A stretch of DNA of 64,000 nt from Chrysoperla carnea (GCF_905475395.1 NC_058339.1:21212001-21276000); one strand, 5' to 3'; counted from the first letter of the stretch, positions 47,246 to 59,119 are shown. Made by a program: numbers and translations. The notes: a model not told the origin generated them from the letters alone.

Positions 47246-48220
47246 TCCCAAGACTAGGACTCCACATTCTTGAAACCTATTTGAGCTAGATTAATTTTGA
47301 TCACAAATTTAGTAGGATTACATACTTGGTTTATCAAAATTGGATAAAATTTGGATATGATAGAGCAAAATTAAATTTTTTGGATTTTGATGACGTCATA
47401 AAGTTCAAAAATTTGATTTTTTTGACAACACAGGCAAATTTGATCCGATCTTATTGGAATTTTTTTTAAAACCCACTAATTTTGGGTCATTATTTTCAGC
47501 TGTGATGTCAGTTTTTCGCTAGCTATCTCTTATTTGCTTAATTCCGGGACAAGGACTCCACATTCTTGAAACCTATTAGAGCTAGGTTAATTATGATCAC
47601 AAATTTGAAAAGTATGACCCAAATTTAGTAGGATTACATACTTGGTTTATCAAAATTGGATAAAATTTGAATGTGATAGAGCAAAATTAAATTTTTTGGT
47701 TTCTGATGACGTCATGAAGTTCAAAAATTCGATTTTTTTGATAACACAGGCAAATTTGATCCGATCTTATTGGAATTTTTTTTAAAACCCACTAATTTTG
47801 GGTCATTCTTTTCAGCTGTGATGTCAGTTTTTCGCTGGCTATCACTTATGTGCTAATTCCGGGACAAGGACTCCATATTCTTGAAACGTATTAGAGCTAG
47901 GTTAATTATGATCACAAATTTGAAAAGTATGACCCAAATTTAGTAGGATTACATACTTGGTTTATCCAAATAGGACAAAATTTGGATATGATAGAACAAA
48001 ATTAAATTTTTTGGATTTTGATGACGTCATAAAGTTCAAAAATTCGATTTTTTTGATAACACAGGCAAATTTGATCCGATCTTACTGGAATTTTTTTTAA
48101 AACCCACTAATTTTGGGTCATTCTTTTCAGCTGTGATGCCAGTTTTTCGCTATCTATCACTTATGTGCTAATTCCGAGACAAGGACTCCACATTCATGAA
48201 ACCTATTAGAGCTATGTTAA
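47246..48220 (+). repeat. Satellite A array, second locus, about three monomers
   Basis: GACGTCAT starts at 47392, 47708 and 48023, so the period is 315-316 bp. These monomers are more alike than those at 6.2-7.1 kb, suggesting a more recent expansion. Same orientation as the first array. Confidence 0.9.
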
Positions 48221-48998
48221 TTTTACTTATTCTTGCCACCGGGGCTATGTACCCTCTTTACGGTCCTGATCATTATAGTGTTACAAAAATATATCAAACT
48301 CCAACTGAATCATTTTGTAGTTGTTAGAAATATTTAGAACTATCAACTGGAACATAGGCTATTAAAATTATATACCTATATAAAATAGAGGGTGGTATGT
48401 ATATGTATGTATAATAGTGGTAAATCGTAACGACAATATTGTAGTAGTAACATCGCATCGTAAGGACATGGTGAAAGTTTATGGCTATAACAGCATATTA
48501 TGACACAATGTTGACTTTAAACTAAACCGCATTGTTTTATATGTTATATTATAAAATAACACATCGTCGTCAAAATATCTTAAGAATTATGGTTTGGTAA
48601 GTTGCTTGGTAAATTCTATTCTATTTTATCTATCTACATATGTGTGTGTGTATTAGTGATGTGACGAAGCGCCAAAAATGTCCATCTCTGGATACGAAAA
48701 GGGATTATCAGTGAAGGTCCGCGGATACGAATATGGACACACATTATTGATTTAAAGCTTATTTATTTATAGAATACTTATCTCGAATAATTATCTCGGA
48801 ATATAAAAACTTTACCATTTATTTTGACTTAACGAACTTATTTTCTAGAGTTGCAGCGTGACTTGTTGATGACTGCTTATGATTTTTTTTACTAGGAAAA
48901 ACAATCTTTTCTTATTAAATCTGTATTGTATTTATTGGGACTGACAATGAGCGAAATACACGACTAGATGAAAAACTTCTCAACATTTAATTATTACT

Positions 48999-49027
48999 AG
49001 CTTGATATCCACCCGTTTTGCTGGACT
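48999..49027 (+). repeat. Fragment with TAGCTTGATATCCACCCG head
   Basis: CTAGCTTGATATCCACCCGTTTTGCTGG resembles the head at 42398-42425. I see no family-B unit after it. Confidence 0.45.
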
Positions 49028-49854
49028 TAAAAGTAACAACCACCGCTTGATAGCTTCCACCTCTCTTGATCTCAGTTATCCTTCTTCCATAATTCTCGAA
49101 GGTATTGTTTTTCACAGCTAAATTGTACGCACAGTTTTCAATTTTTTTAAGTATAAAATAGTCATATTTCATTGAGGTTATCAGAAAAAATGGCCAAGAC
49201 TTTATTTAAATTCATTTATTCAAAAAAATAAATTATAGCTCATGTGTTATTCTGATGTATGAGCTACATTGTTCTACAGTTTCATTCAAATCCATTCGAT
49301 CATTTTTGCGTGAAAGCGTAACAAACAAACAAACATTTATAGTGAAACATATAAAATATATAGGGATAGAAATTGGTTCGGATTTGTTAGAATTATTTAA
49401 ACAATTGTAGCTCTCAATTGTGACATGTTCTGTTTGTTTAAAATATATAAATATGGGTTATCAGTTATAATTATCTTTATACATTCTTTGACCCTATATC
49501 AGGATGAAAATTTCGTCAGAATCGTTTTAATTCAAATCAAGTTCAAGTATTTCCATGTGCTAGGGTAAGTATCTTGGATAGTATTTATTGTAGGTACATA
49601 GATAGATATACAACTGTCGCAGGTGTATAACATATATCTGTCTATAATGGTCTCTATAAATGTATGTATAATAACATTTTGTGTGCAAGTAATTAGCAGT
49701 TATATTAAAATCAAATCAACTAATTCTATATACATACACATATAATATATATCACTAACAATGATACATATATATTGTAAAATGTATATAATATAACATA
49801 TCCTTTTCTATAGGATTCTGTACATATTTATACCATGTATACGAAATATACTAA

Positions 49855-51330
49855 GGTACCTATACTAAGTTTAGTCCCAAGTTTGTAACGCTTAAAAATA
49901 TTGATACTATGAACAAAATTTTGGTAAGGTTGTTCATAAAATCACCTTATTACTCTATTTCCGGTTGTCTGCTTGTCTGTCGTCTGTCTGTCCGTCTGTC
50001 ATCACGATTACTCAAAAACGAAAAGAGATATTGATTCAGTCAATATAGACGAAAAAAAGGCCGGACCTGGAAAAAATTACAATACTGACTCTGAGGTTAT
50101 AGATCGTTAGGGGGGCATGTAAATAACTTTAAAAAAAAGAATTTTTCGTTCCGCTGTTTTTGAGAAAATCCAAAAAAAATGGGGAAAAAAAATTTGGAAT
50201 GCGTTTTTCTCGGAATCTGTTGGTTTAAGGGAAAAGTTTTTCAAATAAAAAATGTAGAAGACATTGTCAGCTACATTTTATGTCATTGGAGCAACGTCAT
50301 ACGAGTTAAATTACAAAAAGTAGGTGGCGTTAAAGTATCAAAAAAAGGGTTTTTCACGATTTTCATTAAGAAAAAATGATGTTTTTGTAAAAGTGTAAAT
50401 GAGAAAGTTGTTTGACTCAAAATTAGCTTCAACTTTTATTTAAACAATTTTTATGAAAAACTTACCGTTTCCGAGCTATAGTAAAACAATGTATGTTTAA
50501 AATAAACCAAGAAAATAAAAAGGAAATCAAGTACTCCTTTTCAAAATTTTAAAAAACTTAACTTTCAGAATTTTTTAGCAAGCTGTATTTCAAAAACGGT
50601 AAGTTTTACAAAAAAATTGTTTAAATAAAAGTTGAAGCTAATTTTGAGTCAAACAACTTTTTCATTTACACTTTTACAAAAAAATCATTTTTTGTTAATG
50701 AAAACCGTGGAAAACCCTTTTTTTGATACTTTAACGCCACCTGCTTTTTGTAATTTAACTCGTATGACGTTGCTCCAATGACATAAAATGGAGCTGACAA
50801 TGTCTTCTACATTTTTTATTTGAAAAACTTTTCCCTTAAACCAATAAATTCCGAGAAAAACGCATTCCAAATTTTTTTTTCCCATTTTTTTGGATTTTCT
50901 CAGAAACAGCGGAACGAAAAATTCTCTTAATTTTTTTTAAAGTTATTTAAATGCACCCCTAACGATCTATAACTTCAGAGTCAGTATTGTAATTTTTTCC
51001 AGTCAAAATGCCAGATTTACAGTACCATATCAAGCTGAAACTTTTATAGCGTGCTTAAGAAGTAAAAAGTCAAGTTCGTAAATGAGCAACATAGTATTAC
51101 CCATCTTGTAAACCGTTAGAGATTAGAAGAAAAGTTTTAATGTAAAAAATGTTTCTTATAAACAACTAAAAAAGTGGTTTGTTTTTGTTATAAACAACTA
51201 AAATAAACAACTTTTGTTTGAAACATTTTTTCGTAAATACCACTGTTTACCCGTGAGAGCGTAGATTATGGGCAAATTGTATAGTATGTATTATATGGGA
51301 ATATCAGTTATATATGTGTGACATATATGT
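49855..51330 (-). repeat. Dispersed repeat family D, copy 3, split by an insertion
   Basis: The minus strand carries family D in two parts, 51330-51027 and 50031-49855. Comparison with 63455-63896 shows that AAGAGATAT and ATCAAG should be contiguous; a 1-kb element now separates them. The distal part also matches the GATATTCCCATAT block near 63479. Confidence 0.82.
50032..51026. mobile_element. Fold-back element with arms of about 410 bp
   Basis: Arms 50067-50480 and about 50582-51002 are inverted copies with few mismatches and a spacer of about 100 bp. Both arms hold the same 66-codon frame (50179-50379 plus, 50685-50885 minus; 6 residue differences), which is a consequence of the inversion. 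The element sits inside repeat D with ATAT on both sides (50028-50031, 51027-51030), a likely target duplication. Superfamily unknown. Confidence 0.85.
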
Positions 51331-53431
51331 ATGTGTAATGTGACACAGTAATCAATCTATACATGGTATTTCAACAATTAACTCAGCCAATTGTTTGTTT
51401 TCACTTGTTTTGGTATAAATTTTGTAACTTGTAATATATGTAATTTCGACTCGAACAATAAATGTGTACACTAGGTGCCCATGTAGGATATGTTGGTCAC
51501 TAAACAATAACAGTTATAGGATAGAGAATTCTGTATGTATTACCTGTGTTTGTGCACCTATTATATGTTGAGTAGTCTCATAGTTTCATTTAAAAAAAAA
51601 AACACTCTATTTTGTTAAAATATAATCAAACATCAAAATAAATTCACACTAGATGTTATGCATATTTTTACTTCCGTATTATTTGAATCCGAGTATACTC
51701 AGTAATACGAAATACGAGTAAGTTAAGCTTACAAAACTACTTGACACATCCATGACTGGTTGAATGTCTGGGTGCATATGTCAATATAAATCTAATCATT
51801 TGGCTGAATGCACATACATACAAAGAGCGAGAGGTGTCGTGGGTCACCCGATAGGAACTATATTCCTTTCGGCCATTGCTACATTATAACTGCAACGCTT
51901 ACTTTTTTTATTTACAAAATATTTATCTGAAAATTTAAGACATTAATTTTAGAAGTAAAATACTTGTTTGATTCTTTAAAGAATTTAATTTTATAGCTAC
52001 TTTTAGTTAATATTAGTTTAAAAAAGGCATAGTTCTGATTTAGTAGTCAACCTAATATGTGCGCACATTACGTTTGGTTTAATCAGGAAATTAAATGACT
52101 TTAAATTATCTCTGTTATCTTTAAGTTCTGATAACTTTCACTACTCAATTTTTTCAAATGATAAAAATTAAATTTTGACAAAAAATACAAATTGACAAAT
52201 TATAAAAATATTTTCGCATTTTCTCCAAATTCTTGAATCGATTGAAAACGTTTTAGTTTCCTAGTTTTTGTGTCGTTTTCTTTTTGTTGTGCTTATTTTT
52301 GGTTTTATCTCTCAATCAGCAATAGTTTTTTTCATTTTTAATGATTGTACGTAAAAGTGTATGAGTGGAAGTGAATGGATGATTTTTGAAACCAGATTTT
52401 TTTCCCACTTTTACAAGTATTGCATTAAATGAGTATTTTTTTGGTTTTATTCCTTATGTGCGGTTAGGCTTTTTTGTTTTTGTTTTTGTAGGTAGGTATA
52501 TTATTATATTTTTTTACATTTGTTTTTTTTTTTTTTTTTAGAATAATGTAATTTTTATTTTTATTTTAGCGTAGTATTCAGAGAATATTTATTTTCTGAC
52601 TGATACTTGGGGTATTATAATATGTATATGTATGAAATATGCAATAATGTAGTATTTCAGGTGTTTTATGTAATATTTTACTGTTTATTATTATTGCTAG
52701 ACAAAACCACAGTATTTTTTCCAAAAAAATTTTTTTTAATGTATTTTTTTTTGTTTTACGTTTATTTGTTATGCAATGTTAGGCAAGCTACTAACGTTTA
52801 CAAATATTTATTGCCATTGAAAAAAAAAAATGAATGTATAACCGAAATCAGTTTTCAAATTTTGCTGTATTATAAATGTTATTGCTTGGAACTTAAATAA
52901 GTTATCAATTGTCTTGCTAAGACGATAAATTAGTAAAAGAGTTAACACAGGCATTAACATTTATGTTATTTGTTAAACTTCTCAAACACACAAATCAGAA
53001 TTTTAAAAAGAAGTATCTTAAGCCAGTTCTCCTCAACAAGTCTAATAAATCTTTCAGAAGTATTTTTTCTTATTTGGAAGGCAGGAAAATGAGCTTTTTC
53101 AAGAGTCTTTTTCTGACATTGTGAGAAGGTGATAAATTGTAGGTAAATAAAATTAAGGTAAATAAATTGTAGATGAATTGTATTGTAAATAAAATTTATA
53201 ATATAAAAATTTGCTAAATTTCAAATTTTACCACTGGATAAACTTAAATTTTGTTGGCAAAAATGTATCCTGAAATGAGTAGTTTAAAATTACTGCGTAT
53301 CAGGTTGTAATTTTAAACTTTATATTTGTCACCTTAAAGCATTTGTAGCAAAAATTTCAAAATGTTACAAATTTTAATATCCGTTTAATGAAATACGTAA
53401 AATATTTTTTAAAAAATACAAAAAAACTTAC

Positions 53432-53968
53432 CGCTTAGAAAAATTCTTTCCACATGTGGCACATAAAAATTGTTTCACTTCACGATCACCAGAATTTTGA
53501 TGCGATGTTGATCCATATTGTTTCACTTCACCATCATCAGAATTTCCAAGCGGTGTTATGTTGATTTCTATGCCATCCACGGGGATATTCCCTTCCTCCA
53601 CATGAATATTTTTTATGTGAGAATCTAAATTTGATTTCCGTACAAATCCAATATTACATTTGTCACATACGTATGGACGTTCAGACGTATGTAATCGTAT
53701 ATGACATCGTAATGATGCTTTCCGGAATAATTTCATACATAATGAACATTTATATTTTTCAGTATTCTTTGTAGTTGATACAGGACCACGGTGTAATGCT
53801 TCATGGAATAAAAATTCAGCTTTTGATTCCGTTCGATATGGACATTTTTTACATTTATATGATTTAGACGATGCAATTGGAAATTTTGTTGTGAATGCGC
53901 AATTTTTCAAACGTAAATGACTTGTTACTTTTTGAGGTAAGGCAAATTTCATGCCACATTGTGGACAT
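53432..53968 (-). CDS. Large C2H2 zinc-finger protein, exon 3
   Basis: Encodes residues 675-854. Fingers in order: C-P-Q-C to a final Cys (C2HC form, R-L-K-N-C); C-K-K-C to H-E-A-L-H; C-S-L-C to H-I-R-L-H; C-D-K-C to H-I-K-N-I-H; and the first half of a fifth, C-A-T-C-G-K-N-F-S-K-R. A linker of about 45 residues with a repeated Asn-Ser-(Gly)-Asp-x-Glu-Val-Lys-Gln element precedes the last. The acceptor TTCTTAG is at 53969-53970; the donor CG|GTAAGT at 53431 opens the 30.5-kb intron. Confidence 0.93.
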
Positions 53969-54855
53969 CTAAGAACAAAAATAGAAAAAATGCAAATTAT
54001 ATTGTTGACATTGTTTTAAAAGTTGTTTTTAATTTTTATTTTCGGAAAATTCAAAACAAATAAATGCAAATAGAGGAAGTTAATGTAATGGGGCCGATTT
54101 TGAAAATTTCCAGTTTTTCTTACTTCCGCTGTTCCAAGGCCGCAATATCCGAATCAAACCTTTTCAATGTGATGTCTGTGTGTGTGTGTGTATACGTAAA
54201 TGCGTATGTTCGTTCGTATTCTTTCGTCTTCATTATCTCGCGAACCAGTTATGACATTAACACGCGACTGGGCTTATTCGACACGTATTCGCGTAGTTAA
54301 GAACTGAAAGACAGAATTAGTTGAGCCGTTTTTTAATGGAAATAAAAATACTGGAAAAAACTGAATAAACAGAATCTGAAAAGTGGATAAAATGCATCAT
54401 TTAACTATGGAGATAATGATCGTTCCAGCATAAGCTGCAGTACATGTTCAAAAAATAATCTATGAAGGCTAACAAGCCCTTTTTTTAATGTTTTTTCTCC
54501 TTCTGGGAAGTGAGTCGTGTGGACTACAGGGGTTACACTCACACGATTTCAGTACCTCACCGACTATGTACTGCCAATTTTTTTTACTAAGGTTTCAACT
54601 TTAATTTAGATTTTTAATTTCCACCGGCTAGTTTTGGGGAAATCTTTGAAAAAACATCACCATCTATGACATCACATTTCCCATAAGACCAATGTTAAAT
54701 ATGCCTACTTTTGAAGTCTTTTATCGCTCTAAAAATTTCAGACTTGTTTTAGACTTCATATAAAAATAATCAAGCCTTTTATCCAAAATTGTCCTGGCTC
54801 TCATATATCCTTAAATGATTATTAAAGTTTCTCAATATCAGAAAATTCTCTTTAC
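53969..54855 (-). other. Intron between exons 2 and 3
   Basis: An 887-bp intron with a short TG-rich run (54176-54192). No RNA gene is seen. Confidence 0.8.
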
Positions 54856-56161
54856 CTGGGTACTAATTCCAAATGCTTCTCCATCAAATGAGTTTTAAAC
54901 GTGAATATATTTTCAAATACTTGTGGACAAAATGTACATGATTTTTTCTCCAGCTTCTTTTTATTACTTTTCAAAACGCTAACATAACGATGTTGAGACG
55001 AATGCCGATGTGCTTTAGCTTTTTCGATACTTGTAAATTGTATAGAACATTTTGTGCATAAATAAATCATTTTATCATGTTTCATTTTCAAATGCCGTTG
55101 ACGTGATATTAATGATCGAAATGTTTCTGAACAAAGTTGGCAAGTATACTTCTCTTGGTACAAATTCGATGCTGTACATTTTGGATTCGATAATACATTT
55201 CGACAATTCGATTTTGAACAATGACGTTGTAATTCGATATTGTAACGGAATTCTTTCAAACAATTCATACAATATAATCGACTACGTTTGTAAATAACAA
55301 TTGGTACGCTGCGATTAATGGCACAAATCACTTCTTTATGCGATTTACTGTGTAAATGAGTTCCCATTTCGTTAGAAGTGTTACATTTAAATTCACAATA
55401 TGTGCAGCAGAAATATCCATTTTTATCTTTTGAATTCATAGTTTCATGCATCTTTGATTGCCAGTGACGAAGGAAACCCGTTTCTGTGTTGCAATAGAAT
55501 TTACATAAATTACATTGAAATGGTGACTGATATGTGATATTTTCGATGTTGTCTAACACCATTTGTGTGGCAATTTGTGGAGTATGTTTACTTTTACGCC
55601 AATGATAATGTGAAATTAAATGTTTTCCGATTAAATGTGATTGTACTTTCAAATGACACACGTCACATTTATTACTAATACGTCGTTTATTTCTTTTCGA
55701 AACAGTTTCTTCAATTGGATCTGGTTTCTTTTTACGTTTACGTAAATTAATTGTTGTGGTTGATGTTGATTGTACGGGTTCCATATCTTCGAAATCGGTT
55801 TCAAGCAACATTCGTTTTTTATGTAAATCAGATTTTAAATGTCTGTCGTATATAAATTTTGATGCTAATGTTCGATTACATGGCCCACATGAATATTGTA
55901 CAGTTCCAGCTGATTTACGTAACAAGCTGACTTCATTTGTAACTTTACGAGGTTCAGCACTTGAAGGTATCCATTTACCTTTTGTGTAATTAGTTGGTGG
56001 AATTGAAGAATTGTGTGAAGATGATTTTACAGTTTCATTACGTTTTCCAGGCACCCATTTTCCTTTAGTATGATTTGGTGGTGGTATTTCGTCTTCGTCA
56101 TCTTCAGGATCATCTCGAACATTTGTGGTGGATGTTGTTAGCGTTGGTTTCCATTTTCCAC
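54856..56161 (-). CDS. Large C2H2 zinc-finger protein, exon 2
   Basis: Encodes residues 240-675. It opens inside the second GKWKP motif (about 237-245) and has two more (NHTKGKWVP at 269-277, NYTKGKWIP at 297-305). About eight fingers follow, most with lone spacing rather than TGEKP linkers: C-G-P-C, C-D-V-C, C-N-L-C, C-T-Y-C, C-M-N-C (C2HC), C-Q-L-C, C-T-K-C and C-T-F-C. A basic stretch (LRKRKKKPD) between the first and second is a likely nuclear localisation signal. The acceptor ATTAG at 56162-56163 and donor AG|GTAAAG at 54855 fit in phase. The protein is probably a nuclear DNA- or RNA-binding regulator; I do not recognise the orthologue. Confidence 0.93.
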
Positions 56162-56236
56162 CTAATATAGAAAAAACGTTTAAAAAGGGATTGGTAACTT
56201 TTCGCAATTCTCGGTGTATCATAGCACTTTACTAAC
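56162..56236 (-). other. 75-bp intron between exons 1 and 2
   Basis: The donor GTTAGT and acceptor TATATTAG join ACA-G to GT-GGA and rebuild T-G-G-K-W-K-P. Without splicing, a stop follows immediately. Confidence 0.88.
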
Positions 56237-56954
56237 CTGTATGATTTGGAGGTGGAGGTGAACTACTTCGCCATTCTGTCGAACGATGATGTTCCTCTGG
56301 TGCATGATGGATCCATTGAATTGGTGAATTTCTTGGTTTCCATTTACCGCCCGTATGACTTCTCGGAGGCACATCTTCGTCCTCTTCACTTTCCTCATCC
56401 ATTTCTTCGAATTCATCATTTGAAACTTCACCTTCTTTATTGTACTCGTTAAGTAAGTCGTATTGATATCGAGTATCTTCCTTCTTTTGAACATTGCCAC
56501 TTAAACTATCCACAGCTTTAATTAATTTTGATTGGTTATCAGCTCCTGATATTTTTAACGAATGTCCACCAATCCAACTACTCTCTTTATCATCTCGATT
56601 TGATACTGTGGCTGCAGTAGCTGCACCACTAGCTAGAATAGCTGCATTCGTTTTACTTCGTGTTAAAATACCGGCACCAATTGAAGCGCGCGGTGTGGTA
56701 CTTGAAGATGTTAATTTTGCACTACTCTGGAGTTCTAACGATGAAAAAAAGTCATCAGCCCGTAACGGATATTCAGAATTTCCAGGTGATGCTAACGGTT
56801 CAATATTTATTTCTGAAGTTTTATGTGTGTTTAAACGCTTGCATTGAACATTTTTCCTATGTTCAACGTAATTGTCGAGTCCAATAATTGTTGTATGACA
56901 TTTTAAGCAAACGTGAGTATCATCGTCTTGGTCAACTTCAATTGAGAGATCCAT
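56237..56954 (-). CDS. Large C2H2 zinc-finger protein, exon 1 (start)
   Basis: First coding exon of a 3657-nt coding sequence spread over 39 kb; all seven exon phases agree and give 1218 residues. The start MDLSIEVDQDDDTHV is at 56954, nine bases after a TTTTTTCAG acceptor, so a non-coding first exon probably lies further right. Cys16, Cys19, His32 and Cys38 form an N-terminal C2HC-type zinc site. An acidic stretch (about 170-193) precedes the first HTGGKWKP motif (200-207), and a Pro run leads into the second. The donor ACAG|GTTAGT at 56236 opens a 75-bp intron. Orthologue not recognised. Confidence 0.93.
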
Positions 56955-56963
56955 GAATTTAAT
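56955..56963 (-). other. 5' UTR tail next to a splice acceptor
   Basis: ATTAAATTC between TTTTTTCAG and the start codon of the zinc-finger gene implies an upstream non-coding exon that I could not locate. Confidence 0.55.
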
Positions 56964-57012
56964 CTGAAAAAATAATTAATTAATCTTTTGAAAATGCTAA
57001 TTTGAATATTCT

Positions 57013-57575
57013 TATTCACTATATATAATTTTCTCCTTTTTAAAACAAGATAGTTTTTGTTATAGCCCTCGTGTGATTTTACTTTTTGCTGGGAAACTTA
57101 CAAACAAATTCTTTTACAAACTCTTTTTACAAAACGTTTTTGAAAATGAAGTTTTGCCTGTGATACTCGCTGACATTGTAACTTTCGCTGGGTCCAATTA
57201 TTAAATTAACCCAATTTTTACACTTTTTGGATCAAAATGACCCCATCCACCGAGTTTCATCAAATTCCAAAACAAAATTTTTATCGATTTTTTCAAAAGG
57301 GTAGTACCAATTAAAAAAAATTTCAAATAATCGAAAATTTTTTTTTATCTCCAATTTCCATAAAACTCATTATAGAAGGTAATTTTGACCCAAAAAATAC
57401 AAAAATCGGGTGCATTTGTTGACTGGTCGAATAGTTTTTGAGATACGGAATAAAATCGATCCAAATATTGCGCTATCTCAAAAACTCTAAACTCTAACTA
57501 AATTAACCTGATTTTTATATTTTATGGATCAAAATTACCCCATTCACCGAGTTTCATAAGATTCCAAAACAAAAA
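57013..57575 (+). repeat. Repeat family B element, two units
   Basis: A TTTCTCCTTTTTAAAACAA head is followed by two B units aligned at CATCCACCGAGTTT (57244) and CATTCACCGAGTTT (57541), about 297 bp apart. Confidence 0.8.
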
Positions 57576-58620
57576 TCTGAAATAAATATTGATGTGTTCA
57601 AAAAGTAGAAGACACACAAGTCATAAAGAAGTGGAATTTCGAAATTAAAATTAAAACTCATATTATGCAGTTCATAATAAATAATAAATACACTACATAA
57701 AATAAGTTAACTGTATTTTATACATTGCCTCAGTACTTTCTGTTACCCAGCTCAATTTTTAGTCCATTGGACGACTTGCGTGTGTCTATACAATATTTCA
57801 CATTAGTGCATGATTGCTTTTATAAACAGATTTATGCATTGAAATACTACTACCATAAGATATAGTATACAGATATATATATTAGAGCACTGAGTTAGAG
57901 CAATGTTTCTTATATTGCCCAAATAATAAATGTGAAGCCGGAAAAGGAACGATTATTTGAAATCAACACTTATGAATACAAAAAAATAATTTAATAAAAT
58001 TCAAAAACTAAAACCCCGACTCTTTTACAAAATCGTGCTCTTAAAAGTATGGGGACCTCTTATCTGTGTTGTGGTAAACTTTTTAATCTAAGAAGTTCCC
58101 GACTGTAATGACGATTTAACTTATTATAACAATTTCAGATTGTTTTAAATTATTTTTTTGTTTTCCTATATTTTTACGATTTTGTAAAAGAGTAGAGGTT
58201 TTAGTTCTTGGACTGTATTTTATTTAAACTATTTTGGCGTTATAGTTTCGTGATTAACCATTACAATATATATTTGAAAAGTATTAATTATCTTTTCTGG
58301 CTTTATTCCTAAACGTACTGAATCTTTGCAATGTCAAAACCAATGGCATCAGATAACAAACATATGCTATTGAGTACAGGTTAAAAGTATCTCCAAAAAA
58401 ATAATGTTCAATAATTTTGTCCAGAAAACTTGCTAACGTTCAGAAATGTAATTTTAACTACATGTAGTCATTTGTAAAAATTTGTCCTTGAAACGGTGAA
58501 TAAAATTTAGAATTCACCAATAAAATAATTAACGCTTTGATAAGAAACATTATGAGTTAAAAAAATTTAAATTAGTGATTAAGCATTCGTAAATTAACTA
58601 ATTAAATGTTTCAAGGAGTT
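57576..58620. other. Spacer between repeat B and the secreted-protein gene
   Basis: AT-rich; I see no exon or RNA gene. Confidence 0.4.
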
Positions 58621-58621
58621 A

Positions 58622-58627
58622 TATAAA
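58622..58627 (+). promoter_or_regulatory. TATA box of the small secreted-protein gene
   Basis: TATAAA lies 43 bases before the ATG at 58665, leaving room for a start site near 58650 and a very short 5' leader. Confidence 0.55.
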
Positions 58628-58664
58628 GTTTTATAAACTAGCAATACATTCATATTCCATTGCT

Positions 58665-58755
58665 ATGTTAAAGATGAAGTGTTTATATATTTTACTCCAA
58701 GTCACATTAATATTCATCACATTTTTCGTAGTGAGTTTTGGTAATGAGGATACAA
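58665..58755 (+). CDS. Small secreted protein, exon 1 (signal peptide)
   Basis: Encodes MLKMKCLYILLQVTLIFITF and then F-V-V-S-F-G-N-E-D-T. This is a typical secretory signal: basic start, about 19 hydrophobic residues and a small residue (S-F-G) before Asn-Glu-Asp. A second in-frame ATG at 58674 could also start it. The donor is A|GTAAGTG at 58756. Joined to 59120-59281 and 59508-59572 it gives 105 residues, all phases agreeing. I do not recognise the family. Short secreted proteins with small exons are common among salivary, venom or gut factors of insects, but nothing in the sequence decides this. Confidence 0.78.
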
Positions 58756-59119
58756 GTAAGTGTTTTTTAAAATAGACAGTTTAGGTATTTTTAAAATTTT
58801 AACTTTAATTTTTAAGATCTGCTATTCAAAATTGTACAATGTGTAGTGCCAAAAATTTTATTTATTATTAATTTAAGCAAAAAATTTATTATAAAATTTA
58901 TAAATAATTTAATCAAAAACTTGCTTTATTTAACGAGTGTTTCGATTAAAAACTTGTGCGCGAATCAAGAATCTTAATACCTAAATTTCACTTGTAGAAG
59001 ACTTTACGAAACTGATTTCAGTGTATAAGATATCCAATATAGGTACCAAAATTTGGTGTACATATTCACTTATGCCAGTTAGTCTCTTTAAAAACCGATA
59101 TAATAAATATTGATTTCAG

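Larger units (their letters stand above)
22954..53431 (-). other. 30.5-kb intron of the zinc-finger gene
   Basis: The intron joins exon 3 (ending AAG CG|GTAAGT) to exon 4 (starting T|TAC). It rebuilds one canonical finger, C-x2-C-x12-H-x4-H. I found no host gene of its own inside it on either strand. Listed repeats occupy a large part; the remainder (for example 22954-25230, 30300-31080, 33440-36180, 38000-40900) is AT-rich sequence in which I see no further gene. Confidence 0.85.

Noticed and set aside
50179..50885. Two nearly identical 66-residue frames, plus and minus, beginning MGKKNLECVFLG
   Set aside because: They are the two arms of the fold-back element. No domain, promoter or splice context; the low-complexity Lys/Phe content follows from A/T tracts.
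54064..56887. Plus-strand frames opposite the zinc-finger exons and in the adjacent intron
   Set aside because: Most are antisense shadows of exons 1 and 2; 54064-54300 is intronic with a TG run and no domain.
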